This document shows, piece by piece, positions 32,193 to 39,374 of a stretch of 49,447 nt of DNA. Source of the DNA: Aeromicrobium sp. (GTDB taxonomy: Bacteria > Actinomycetota > Actinomycetes > Propionibacteriales > Nocardioidaceae); the NCBI GenBank assembly GCA_023257515.1, contig JALRCA010000081.1:1-49447 (forward strand), in the 5' to 3' direction. The position numbers and the translations under genes are program-made. The notes under the pieces are model-generated. The model saw nothing but the letters and a program-made list of their open reading frames with translations. It made no database searches and had not been told where the DNA came from. Numbering within the stretch: the stretch's first letter is position 1; each line of letters starts with the position of its first letter.

Positions 32193-32198
32193 GGGGCG

Positions 32199-32978
32199 AT
32201 GGATGCCGAGAGCCTGCTGCGGGTCTACGACACCGAGCTGCGCACCGACGCCGAGACGCCCGGTGCGGTCGCGGTGCAGCGGCTCGGGCCGCTCCGCCTC
32301 GTCACCTTCGCCGGAGGCCGCGGGTTCGTCACCTACGCCGACCTCGACGACGCCGGTCCGTACGACGCCCTCGTGGGCGAGGCGCTCGCGCTGCTCACCG
32401 CCGACGACGCGATCACCCGCATCGAGTGGAAGACCCGCGGGCACGACCATGCCCCCGGCCTGCACGAGGCCCTGCTCGGGCACGGGTTCGTCCCCGACGA
32501 GCCCGAGGCGATCATGATGGGCGAGGCGGCCTCGCTCGTCGAGCCCGAGCCACCTCCCGGAGTGACGCTCCGCCAGGTGCGCACCGAGGCCGACGTCCTC
32601 GCGATGTGTGCGCACTCCGGTGTCGTGTTCGACGACCCGCCGGACAGCGGGTACGCCGAGGCGATCCTGGCGCGGTTGTCGCGCGAGGACGGCATGGAGC
32701 TGTGGGTCGCGGAGGCCGCGGGGGAGATCGTCTCGTCGGGACGGCTCGAGCCGGTCGCGAGATCGCGGGTCGCCGGGATCTGGGGCGGCGGCACCTCGGC
32801 GGGGTGGCGCGGCCGCGGCGTCTACCGCGCGCTGGTCGCGGCACGGGCGCGCTCGGCCCTTCGGACGGGGCACACCATCCTGCACAGCGACTCCACGCCG
32901 ATGTCGGAGCCGATCCTCGCGCGCTCCGGCCTGGTCAAGGTCTCCACCACCACCCCGTACGAGTGGCGCCGCCCCTGA
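32199..32978 (+). CDS. GNAT family N-acetyltransferase
   Basis: A 259-residue protein. An N-terminal ~115 residues of unclear type precede a GNAT domain (about 120-255) with ELWVAEAAGEIVSSGRLEP (beta-4) and the acetyl-CoA loop GTSAGWRGRGVYRALVAARA, which fits the Q/RxxGxG/A motif (R-G-R-G-V). The substrate is unknown. TAGGGT six bases before ATG 32199 indicates leaderless expression, divergent from the amidase gene. Confidence 0.8.
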   Translation: MDAESLLRVYDTELRTDAETPGAVAVQRLGPLRLVTFAGGRGFVTYADLDDAGPYDALVGEALALLTADDAITRIEWKTRGHDHAPGLHEALLGHGFVPDEPEAIMMGEAASLVEPEPPPGVTLRQVRTEADVLAMCAHSGVVFDDPPDSGYAEAILARLSREDGMELWVAEAAGEIVSSGRLEPVARSRVAGIWGGGTSAGWRGRGVYRALVAARARSALRTGHTILHSDSTPMSEPILARSGLVKVSTTTPYEWRRP

Positions 32979-32987
32979 CGGCGCCCC

Positions 32988-33467
32988 TCAGCTGCCGAGG
33001 TGGCGCTGCATCAGGACGTTGAGCTCGGCGACGACGGAGGCGACCTGACGCGCGACCCAGTCGTTGAGGCGACGCCGCAGGGCGTCGGTGGGCTCCGGCA
33101 CCAGCTCGTCGAGGCGCACCTCGAGACGGCGGTCCGTGCCCGCGCGCTCGACGAGCAGGTCGGTCACGGCGGCACCGCCGAGCGCGGGCCACACCGTCAC
33201 CCGGACCGTCACGCCGACGTCGGCACTGCGGGACCGGGCCCGCACGAGGACCGTGATCGCGCCCGTCGCGGGTCGTCGGTATCCCGGTGGCGGCGCGAGT
33301 GTCGTGGAGGGGTCGGTGCTCGCGTCGATCGCGAACTCGTGGGCGACCGGGCGGGAGATCTGGCGCTCCGCCGTGCGGATCACGAGATCCTGCAGCTCGT
33401 GCGCGACGGCGTCGAGCTCGCCGTAGGACAGGCCGCCGCGACCGCGCAGCAGCTCGTCGTCCTCCAT
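32988..33467 (-). CDS. Hypothetical protein
   Basis: A 159-residue protein beginning MEDDELLRGRGGLSYGELDAVAHELQDLVIRTAERQ. No family was recognised. It has no signal peptide or membrane segment. The middle (TGAITVLVRARSRSADVGVTVRVTVWPALGG) is predicted beta strand, and the end (DALRRRLNDWVARQVASVVAELNVLMQRHL) a long amphipathic helix. CATACT six bases before ATG 33467 suggests a leaderless promoter. Coding periodicity looks real. It is convergent with the GNAT gene and divergent from the arsR operon. Confidence 0.55.
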   Translation of the reverse strand: MEDDELLRGRGGLSYGELDAVAHELQDLVIRTAERQISRPVAHEFAIDASTDPSTTLAPPPGYRRPATGAITVLVRARSRSADVGVTVRVTVWPALGGAAVTDLLVERAGTDRRLEVRLDELVPEPTDALRRRLNDWVARQVASVVAELNVLMQRHLGS

Positions 33468-33504
33468 GACCGCAGTATGCCGCGCACGAGTCGCGCTGGC
33501 TTTT

Positions 33505-33572
33505 TCAACCAAATGGTTGACAAAGATGACGACGCGCGCTTGACTCGTGTTCAACCACAGGGTTGAACACGA
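33505..33572 (+). promoter_or_regulatory. Two operator palindromes for the ArsR operon
   Basis: TCAACCA-AA-TGGTTGA (33505-33520) and a perfect 12-bp-arm repeat TCGTGTTCAACC (33545-33556) / GGTTGAACACGA (33561-33572) share the half-site TTCAACC/GGTTGA. They lie upstream of arsR, the second ending at its GAGGAGG ribosome site. TTGACA (33517-33522) overlaps the first site and may be a -35, but I could not pair it with a clear -10. Confidence 0.7.
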
Positions 33573-33581
33573 GGAGGACAC

Positions 33582-33938
33582 GTGACGGACCAGCTCTCCC
33601 AGGTCTTCGCGGCCCTGGCGGACCCGACGCGGCGTGACATCGTCGCCCGGCTCACCGACGGTGACGCGACGCTCACGAGCCTCGCCGAGCCGTACGCCGT
33701 GAGCGTCCAGGCGGTCTCCAAGCACCTGAAGGTGCTCGAGGAGGCCGGGCTCGTGACGCGCGGCCGCGTCGCCCAGACGCGGCCCGTCCATCTCGAGGCG
33801 GAGGTGTTCGACCTCATGACGAAGTGGATCGAGCGGTACCAGCAGCGTGCCGAGGAGCGTCACCGGCGACTCGACGCCGTGCTGGCCCGCATGGACGACG
33901 ACGAGCAGCACACGACCCAGGAAGGAACAGCATCATGA
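33582..33938 (+). CDS. ArsR family (SdpR/PadR-like) transcriptional repressor
   Basis: A 118-residue winged-helix protein: QVFAALADPTRRDIVARLTDGDATLTSLAEPYAVSVQAVSKHLKVLEEAGLVTRGRV is a complete ArsR domain with recognition helix VQAVSKHLKVL. There is no Cys-based metal site, so it is a non-metal member of the kind usually paired with SRPBCC proteins. GTG 33582 follows GAGGAGG. The stop overlaps the SRPBCC gene (ATGA). The two palindromes just upstream are its likely targets, giving autorepression of the three-gene operon. Confidence 0.9.
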   Translation: MTDQLSQVFAALADPTRRDIVARLTDGDATLTSLAEPYAVSVQAVSKHLKVLEEAGLVTRGRVAQTRPVHLEAEVFDLMTKWIERYQQRAEERHRRLDAVLARMDDDEQHTTQEGTAS

Positions 33939-34405
33939 ACGCACCGAGCACCACCACGACCATCGAGGCCCACCCGGACGTCCCCGCGATCGTCATGACA
34001 CGCGACTTCCGCGCGACGCCTGCGCAGCTGGTCAGGGCCCACACCGACCCCGAGATCTTCACGCAGTGGGTCGGCCCTGCCGGCTCCGTCACCGAGATCG
34101 ACCACTGGGACGCGCGGACCGGTGGCAGCTACCGCTACGTCAACCAGGGGGAGGGATTCCACGGTTGCTTCCACGAGGTGGGCGACCGCCTGGTCCAGAC
34201 CTGGACGTGGGAGGGCATGCCCGACTTCGTGAGCCTCGAGACCATGACGTTCGAGGACCTCGGCGACGGGCGGACCCGACTGACGGCGTTCTCGCTCTGC
34301 GGGTCGTTCGAGCAGCGCGACGGCATGCTCTCCAGCGGCATGGAGGGTGGCGTGAACGACGGCTACGCGAAGCTCGACGGGCTCCTCGCCGGGGGCGGCC
34401 TGTGA
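33935..34405 (+). CDS. SRPBCC/AHSA1-domain protein
   Basis: A 156-residue AHSA1-type START-like protein: IVMTRDFRATPAQLVRAHTDPEIFTQWVGP is the classic opening, then GGSYRYVNQGEGFHGCFHEV and LVQTWTWEGMPDF, with a final helix GMEGGVNDGYAKLDGLLA. These proteins bind hydrophobic ligands or act as small co-factors; their role with ArsR partners is mostly undefined. It overlaps arsR by 4 bp and the next gene by GTGA. Confidence 0.9.
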   Translation: MNAPSTTTTIEAHPDVPAIVMTRDFRATPAQLVRAHTDPEIFTQWVGPAGSVTEIDHWDARTGGSYRYVNQGEGFHGCFHEVGDRLVQTWTWEGMPDFVSLETMTFEDLGDGRTRLTAFSLCGSFEQRDGMLSSGMEGGVNDGYAKLDGLLAGGGL

Positions 34406-34947
34406 GCGCCGCGGACCACCATCGCGCGGTGGCGGCGGTCTTCACCGATCGGGTGCACGGCACCCGTGACTGGGACGCCCCGGCCCCCGTGGAGGGCTGG
34501 GCCGCGCGCGACGTGGTCCTGCACCTCGTCGAGTGGCTCCCGGGACTGCTGGCCGCCGGCGACGTCGAGCTGGAGCCCGGACCGACGGGTGACCCGGTGG
34601 GGGCCTGGGACCATCACGTCGGTCAGGTCCAGGCGCTGCTCGACGCCCCGGACGCCGACCGGTCCTTCACCCATCCCCGCCTCGGCACCTCGCCGCTCGA
34701 CCAGGCGATCGACCGCTTCTACACGCCCGACGTCTTCATGCACACGTGGGACCTGGCGCGGGCGACGGGACAGGACGACCGGCTCGACCCCGGCTTCAGC
34801 GCCGCGCTGCTCGAGGGCATGCGTCCCATCGAGCAGCTGCTGCGCGACTCCGGTCAGTACGGTCCGGCGGTGCCGGTCCCGGACGACGCCGACGTCCAGG
34901 ACCGCCTGCTCGGGTTCATCGGCCGCGATCCGGCCTGGCGGCCGTAG
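34402..34947 (+). CDS. TIGR03086-type DinB-like protein
   Basis: A 181-residue protein with TIGR03086/maleylpyruvate-isomerase-like features: a near N-terminal W-x-x-P-x-P-V-E-G-W motif (WDAPAPVEGW), the helix ARDVVLHLVEWLPGLLAAG with a metal-type His, and DVFMHTWDLARATGQDDRLDP, which carries the second His (H-x-W-D-L-A-R-A-T-G). It probably has the DinB four-helix fold and binds a divalent metal; it may use a low-molecular-weight thiol such as mycothiol. Start GTG 34402 overlaps the SRPBCC stop. It is the last gene of the arsR operon. Confidence 0.85.
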   Translation: MSAADHHRAVAAVFTDRVHGTRDWDAPAPVEGWAARDVVLHLVEWLPGLLAAGDVELEPGPTGDPVGAWDHHVGQVQALLDAPDADRSFTHPRLGTSPLDQAIDRFYTPDVFMHTWDLARATGQDDRLDPGFSAALLEGMRPIEQLLRDSGQYGPAVPVPDDADVQDRLLGFIGRDPAWRP

Positions 34948-35040
34948 GGCCCTGACGTGAAAGTGCGGTGAAAGTCGGCGCCCCCATCATCGCGGCGACG
35001 TCACCCACCCCCTGTGGGTGCTCGACCCACGGAGGCATCC

Positions 35041-36435
35041 ATGCGCACGACCGGAGGACGACTGGCCCGGGCCGGAGCCCTGCTCGCGATCATCTTCGGG
35101 CTCCTCTCGACGACGGTCGGCCCGGCGGCGGCCGAGTGGCCCCGGACCCCGTCGTCGTCCAGTGTCGAGCCCAGGCTTGCCGCGACGACGCCGCTGCCGC
35201 GCGTGAAGACCGACGCGGCGGGGCTCTACACGACCAACGCCCAGGGCCAGCGCGTCCCGTTCCGCTGGCGCGGGGCGAACTTCGTCCGACTTACCGCGGG
35301 TCCTAACGGCACGTCGTGGCACTCGACCTTCGAGCCGGGGCTCTACGACACGAAGGCCGTGAGCGCGATGCTCGCGCAGATGAAGCACGACGGCTACAAC
35401 GGCGTCCGGGTCTACATCGACCCCGGTGTGACCGACGCCAAGCAGGCGCACGGCATCGGTCGCGGCAATGGCACGACGGGCGCGATCTACGGCCCGTACA
35501 TGGACAACTTTGCGGACTTCGTGAAGCGCGCCACGATCGCCGGCGTCTACGTCGTGCCCTCGATGGACGCGTTCCCGCAGAACGACAAGTACTGGAACCG
35601 CGTGAAGGCATACCCCGGGCCGGGCGGTGTCACGAACATGGACGGCGACAACCGGTGGTACATGGCCTACGGCTACGCCGCGGCCAAGAAGGAGTACATG
35701 AAGCAGTTCGCCAACGCTCTGGCGACGCGCGTCGGCACTGCACGGCTCTCCACCATCCTCGCGTACCAGACGAACAACGAGGTCGCGTTCGACTCCGGCC
35801 AGGCGCCCTACAACAAGATGTCGGGCACCGTGACCCCGCTCAACGGGCGCACCTACGACATGGCGGACCCGGCTCAGCGGCAGCAGGCGGCGGACGCCAG
35901 CCTCGTCGAGTACGCGCGCCGGGCTCGGCAGGGACTGCGCGCTAGCGCCGACCCGAACGCCCTCATGACGATGGGGTTCTACACCAACAACGCGGTCGGC
36001 AAGCCTGGTTTCAACGGCATCGTGCCGACGCCCGGCGGCAAGCCGCGCTTCCCGGGTCGCCCGGCGGCGCTGTCCCGCGCCCAGGCCGACACGGTCGACT
36101 TCATCGACATGCACACCTACCCGTCGAGCCGGACGGCCTACAGCGTCCAGCAGGACTTGCAGAGCTCGGAGCTCTCGTTGTTCGCCAAGCCCTTCATCAT
36201 CGGCGAGATGGGGGCACGCAAGGACATCTACGGCTACGACGTGCGGGCCGCCGCCTACGGCATGCGCGACCTGCAGATCGCGACCTGCAAGCTGGGGGCT
36301 CAGGGCTGGGCGACGTGGACCTGGGACACGGTCTCGAGCCTTGCGAACCAGGACAAGTTCTTCAACCAGATCGAGTCCAACGGGTCGATCAACGGCCAGC
36401 TCGCGCCGATCGTGAGGCCCGATCCCTGCCGATGA
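35041..36435 (+). CDS. Secreted GH5-like glycoside hydrolase
   Basis: A 464-residue exported protein. The signal peptide MRTTGGRLARAGALLAIIFGLLSTTVGPAAA precedes a TIM-barrel domain. FRWRGANFVRL at the first strand is typical of GH5/mannanase-like enzymes. The acid/base is probably Glu247 in LAYQTNNE, and the nucleophile Glu389 in FIIGEMGA. VDFIDMHTYP supplies the H-x-Y motif between them. Likely action: endo-hydrolysis of a beta-mannan or beta-glucan outside the cell. ATG 35041 follows GGAGG. It stands alone between the ArsR operon and the siderophore operon. The gap 34948-35040 holds a GTGAAAGTGCGGTGAAAGT repeat and a CCCAC/GTGGG hairpin. Confidence 0.8.
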   Translation: MRTTGGRLARAGALLAIIFGLLSTTVGPAAAEWPRTPSSSSVEPRLAATTPLPRVKTDAAGLYTTNAQGQRVPFRWRGANFVRLTAGPNGTSWHSTFEPGLYDTKAVSAMLAQMKHDGYNGVRVYIDPGVTDAKQAHGIGRGNGTTGAIYGPYMDNFADFVKRATIAGVYVVPSMDAFPQNDKYWNRVKAYPGPGGVTNMDGDNRWYMAYGYAAAKKEYMKQFANALATRVGTARLSTILAYQTNNEVAFDSGQAPYNKMSGTVTPLNGRTYDMADPAQRQQAADASLVEYARRARQGLRASADPNALMTMGFYTNNAVGKPGFNGIVPTPGGKPRFPGRPAALSRAQADTVDFIDMHTYPSSRTAYSVQQDLQSSELSLFAKPFIIGEMGARKDIYGYDVRAAAYGMRDLQIATCKLGAQGWATWTWDTVSSLANQDKFFNQIESNGSINGQLAPIVRPDPCR

Positions 36436-36471
36436 CGATGTGAGATTGCCGACGTCGAGTCGGCTTGTGGT

Positions 36472-36518
36472 CCCCGAGAGAACGCTGGTTAGGTAAGGCT
36501 CACCTAGTTCTCTCGGGG
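36472..36518 (+). promoter_or_regulatory. Iron box (DtxR/IdeR) nested in a 12-bp inverted repeat
   Basis: TTAGGTAAGGCTCACCTAG (36489-36507) closely fits the DtxR/IdeR consensus TTAGGTTAGSCTAACCTAA. It is enclosed by CCCCGAGAGAAC (36472-36483) and GTTCTCTCGGGG (36507-36518), a perfect inverted repeat. The right arm runs into the GGGGAAGGG ribosome site of the first siderophore gene. With Fe(II) the repressor should shut off the operon. Confidence 0.88.
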
Positions 36519-36528
36519 AAGGGATCGC

Positions 36529-38001
36529 GTGCCTCGCCACCTGCTGACGTCCGCCAACGCGGAAGCCTATGCACGACTCATGCACGAGGGGGTCGACACG
36601 CTCGCCCGCCGGCTCGCGTCGGTCGACCGCCCGACGAGTGGTCGACGGCCCGACGAGGTCGGACGCGACGTCCGGAGCGTGGATCTCGACCGACCCGTCG
36701 CCGACCTCGACGAGGCCCTGGCCGAGCTCGAGGACGTGTACCTGCGCGACGCCGTCTGGTTCCACGACCCCGGCTATGCGGCCCACCTCAACTGCCCGGT
36801 GTTGATCCCGGCGCTCGTGGCCGAGCTGTTCGTCTCGGGCGTCAACTCCTCGCTCGACACGTGGGACCAGAGCGGTGGCGCGACCTTCATCGAGCGCGAG
36901 CTCGTGTCGTGGACGGCCCGGCGGCTCGGCTTCGGGGCCGGGGCCGACGGCGTGTTCACGAGCGGCGGCACCCAGTCCAACCTGCAGGCGCTGCTCATGG
37001 CGCGCGGCGAGGCGTGCCTCGACCCGTCGACCGACCCGGGGGAGAGCCTGGCCCGCACGCTCGACCGGTTCCGCATCCTGGCCTCGGACGAGAGCCACTT
37101 CAGCGTGCGCAAGTCCGCGCAGCTGCTCGGGCTCGGACGCGACGCCGTCGTGACCGTGCCGACCGACACGTCGCGCCGACTCGACCCGGCGGCGCTCGAC
37201 GCCGAGCTCCACCGCCTCCGCGGGGCCGGGCTGCTGCCGATGGCGGTCGTGGCGACCGCCGGCACGACGGACTTCGGCGTCATCGACCCGCTCGGCCCGA
37301 TCGCCGAGGTCTGCCACGACCACGGCGTGTGGTTCCACGTCGACGCCGCGTACGGCGGTGGCCTGCTCGTCTCGGAGCGCCGACGTGGACTCCTCGACGG
37401 CATCGAGCGCGCCGACTCGGTCACGATCGACTACCACAAGACGTTCTTCCAGCCGGTCAGCTCGAGTGCCGTCGTGGTGCGGGACGCGGCCGCGCTGCGT
37501 CACGTCACCTACCACGCCGACTACCTGAACCCGCCCTCCAGCGGCCTGCCGAACCAGGTCGACAAGAGCCTGCAGACGACGCGCCGCTTCGACGCACTCA
37601 AGCTCTGGCTCACGCTGCGTCTCGTCGGCGCCCAGGAGCTGGGCGAGTACGTCGACGCCGTCGTCGACCTGGCGCGGGCCGGCTACGACCTGCTGCGTGA
37701 GGACGACGAGCTCGAGGTGGCGGCGGCGCCGACGCTGAGCACGCTGGTGCTCCGCTTCCGGCCCGAGGGCACGAGTCGCGCGACCGCGTCCGAGCTGGCA
37801 CCCCGCATCCGGACGACCCTCGCGCGCGAGGGTCGGGTCATGGTCGCCGGGACGCGCGTCGACGGGGAGTCGTGGCTCAAGCTGACCCTGCTCAACCCGG
37901 CGGTGACGACGGCCGACCTCGTGCGCGTCCTCGATGCGGTGCGTGAGGCCGGTCGGGACCTGCTGGAGCAGGCGTCCGCGTTCGAGGGGGCCGGCCGATG
38001 A
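36529..38001 (+). CDS. PLP-dependent decarboxylase of siderophore biosynthesis (DesA-like)
   Basis: A 490-residue group II decarboxylase. VFTSGGTQSNLQALLMAR is the phosphate-binding loop, VATAGTTDFGVIDPLGPIAEVCHDHGVWFHVDAAYGGG holds the Asp that pairs with the pyridine nitrogen, and Lys304 in DYHKTFFQP forms the Schiff base. It is like DesA (lysine to cadaverine), and diaminobutyrate or ornithine decarboxylases are close relatives. GTG 36529 follows GGGAAGGG. It is the first gene behind the iron box and overlaps the hydroxylase gene (ATGA). With the next genes it should supply a diamine to be N-hydroxylated and acylated. Confidence 0.9.
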   Translation: MPRHLLTSANAEAYARLMHEGVDTLARRLASVDRPTSGRRPDEVGRDVRSVDLDRPVADLDEALAELEDVYLRDAVWFHDPGYAAHLNCPVLIPALVAELFVSGVNSSLDTWDQSGGATFIERELVSWTARRLGFGAGADGVFTSGGTQSNLQALLMARGEACLDPSTDPGESLARTLDRFRILASDESHFSVRKSAQLLGLGRDAVVTVPTDTSRRLDPAALDAELHRLRGAGLLPMAVVATAGTTDFGVIDPLGPIAEVCHDHGVWFHVDAAYGGGLLVSERRRGLLDGIERADSVTIDYHKTFFQPVSSSAVVVRDAAALRHVTYHADYLNPPSSGLPNQVDKSLQTTRRFDALKLWLTLRLVGAQELGEYVDAVVDLARAGYDLLREDDELEVAAAPTLSTLVLRFRPEGTSRATASELAPRIRTTLAREGRVMVAGTRVDGESWLKLTLLNPAVTTADLVRVLDAVREAGRDLLEQASAFEGAGR

Positions 38002-39374
38002 GCCCCGTCCATGACAGTCCCGTCCATGACAGTCCCGTCCATGACTGGGTCGCGATCGGCGCCGGGCCGTTCAACCTCGCGCTCGCGTGCCTGGCCGAAC
38101 CGGTCGACGGCCTCGACGGCGTCGTGCTCGAGGCGCGCGACGAGATCGCGTGGCACCCCGGCATGATGCTCCCCGACGCGACGCTGCAGGTGCCGTTCCT
38201 GGCCGACCTCGTCACGATGGCCGACCCGACCTCGCGCTTCTCGTTCCTCAACTTCCTCAAGCGCGCCGGTCGCCTCTACCCGTTCTACATCCGCGAGAGC
38301 TTCTACCCGTTGCGCGCCGAGTACGACGCGTACTGCCGCTGGGCCGCCGACCAGCTGCCGGGCGTGCGGCTGGGTCGTCACGTGGAGTCGGTCGAGCACG
38401 ACGCGCAGGACGACGTGTACGTCGTGCGCGCGCTCACCCGCGACGGGACGGAGACCTATCGCGCCCGTCACCTGGTGCTCGGCATCGGCACGCAGCCCGC
38501 CGCCCCGCCGTCGTTGCGTGGCCTCGCGGGGCCCGTGCTCCACAGCGCCCACTACCTCGACCACCGCGAACGCCTGCGGGCCGGCGACTCGATCACGATC
38601 GTCGGCAGCGGGCAGAGCGCCGCCGAGGTCTACCGCGACCTGCTCGAGGGGACGCGCGACCACGGCTACCACCTGACCTGGCTGACGCGCTCGCCCCGGT
38701 TCTTCTCGATGGAGTACACCAAGCTCACGCTCGAGATGACGTCGCCGGAGTGGTCGTCGTACTTCCACACGCTGCCGCGCGAGCGACGCGACCGGCTGGT
38801 CGGCGAGCACAAGAGCCTCTACAAGGGCATCAGCGGCGACCTCGTCGACGACGTCTTCGACACCCTCTACCGCCTGAGCGTCGACGGCCCCGTGCCGACG
38901 ACCCTGCGCGCCGGGACGTCGGTGACGGGCGGCCGGTGGGACGGCTCGGCCGGCCGCTTCACCCTCGACGTGCGCCACGACGAGACCGGGACCGACCACA
39001 CCGTCCAGACGCAGGGGCTGGTCCTGGCCACCGGGTACCGGGCCCAGGTCCCGTCGTTCGTCGACCCGATCCGCGACCGCATCCGGTGGGACGAGCTCGG
39101 GCGCTACGACGTGGCGCGCGACTGGACGGTCGACGCAGGCCACTCGGGCGGGGGACGCATCTTCGTGCAGAACGCCGAGGAGCACACCCACGGCTTCGTC
39201 GCCCCCGACCTCGGCATGGGGGCGCACCGTGCCTCGGCGATCGTCAACGCGATGGCTGGACGCGACGTCTACGAGGTCGAGCAGCGGATCGCGTTCCAGG
39301 AGTTCGGCCCGCCCGACGGTGCCGTGCGAGCCGACGCGTCCTCGACGCTGGACGGCGCGGGAGGTCGGCGATGA
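37998..39374 (+). CDS. Diamine/lysine N-hydroxylase (DesB/IucD-like)
   Basis: A 458-residue flavin N-monooxygenase. The FAD motif is GAGPFNLALACL, the family's W-H-x-G-M motif is EIAWHPGMMLPDATLQVPFLADL, the NADPH motif IVGSGQSAAEVY, and the C-terminal substrate motif LVLATGYRAQVP. It hydroxylates the terminal amine of cadaverine or a similar diamine. The N-terminus is unusual: the first residues are SPVHD three times over, from a 15-bp tandem repeat directly after the start codon. ATG 37998 overlaps the decarboxylase stop, and the end overlaps the fusion gene. Confidence 0.9.
   Translation: MSPVHDSPVHDSPVHDWVAIGAGPFNLALACLAEPVDGLDGVVLEARDEIAWHPGMMLPDATLQVPFLADLVTMADPTSRFSFLNFLKRAGRLYPFYIRESFYPLRAEYDAYCRWAADQLPGVRLGRHVESVEHDAQDDVYVVRALTRDGTETYRARHLVLGIGTQPAAPPSLRGLAGPVLHSAHYLDHRERLRAGDSITIVGSGQSAAEVYRDLLEGTRDHGYHLTWLTRSPRFFSMEYTKLTLEMTSPEWSSYFHTLPRERRDRLVGEHKSLYKGISGDLVDDVFDTLYRLSVDGPVPTTLRAGTSVTGGRWDGSAGRFTLDVRHDETGTDHTVQTQGLVLATGYRAQVPSFVDPIRDRIRWDELGRYDVARDWTVDAGHSGGGRIFVQNAEEHTHGFVAPDLGMGAHRASAIVNAMAGRDVYEVEQRIAFQEFGPPDGAVRADASSTLDGAGGRR
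38001..38045 (+). repeat. Three 15-bp tandem repeats at the hydroxylase N-terminus
   Basis: The unit AGYCCCGTCCATGAC occurs three times without interruption (38001-38015, 38016-38030, 38031-38045), encoding SPVHD x3. The unit is a multiple of three, so copy-number change would lengthen or shorten the leader but not shift frame. Confidence 0.85.

Noticed and set aside
33517-33545. TTGACA (33517) as a complete arsR promoter
   Set aside because: No TANNNT-like -10 lies 16-18 bp downstream; the next candidate is TTGACT at 33540, itself -35-like.
38001-38045. 15-bp repeat as a phase-variation switch
   Set aside because: The unit is a multiple of three and cannot shift the reading frame.
38087-39370. 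Upstream extension of the GNAT-IucA/IucC frame
   Set aside because: It overlaps the N-hydroxylase completely, has an Arg/Pro-rich shadow composition, and ATG 39371 gives a normal GNAT start with a 4-bp overlap.
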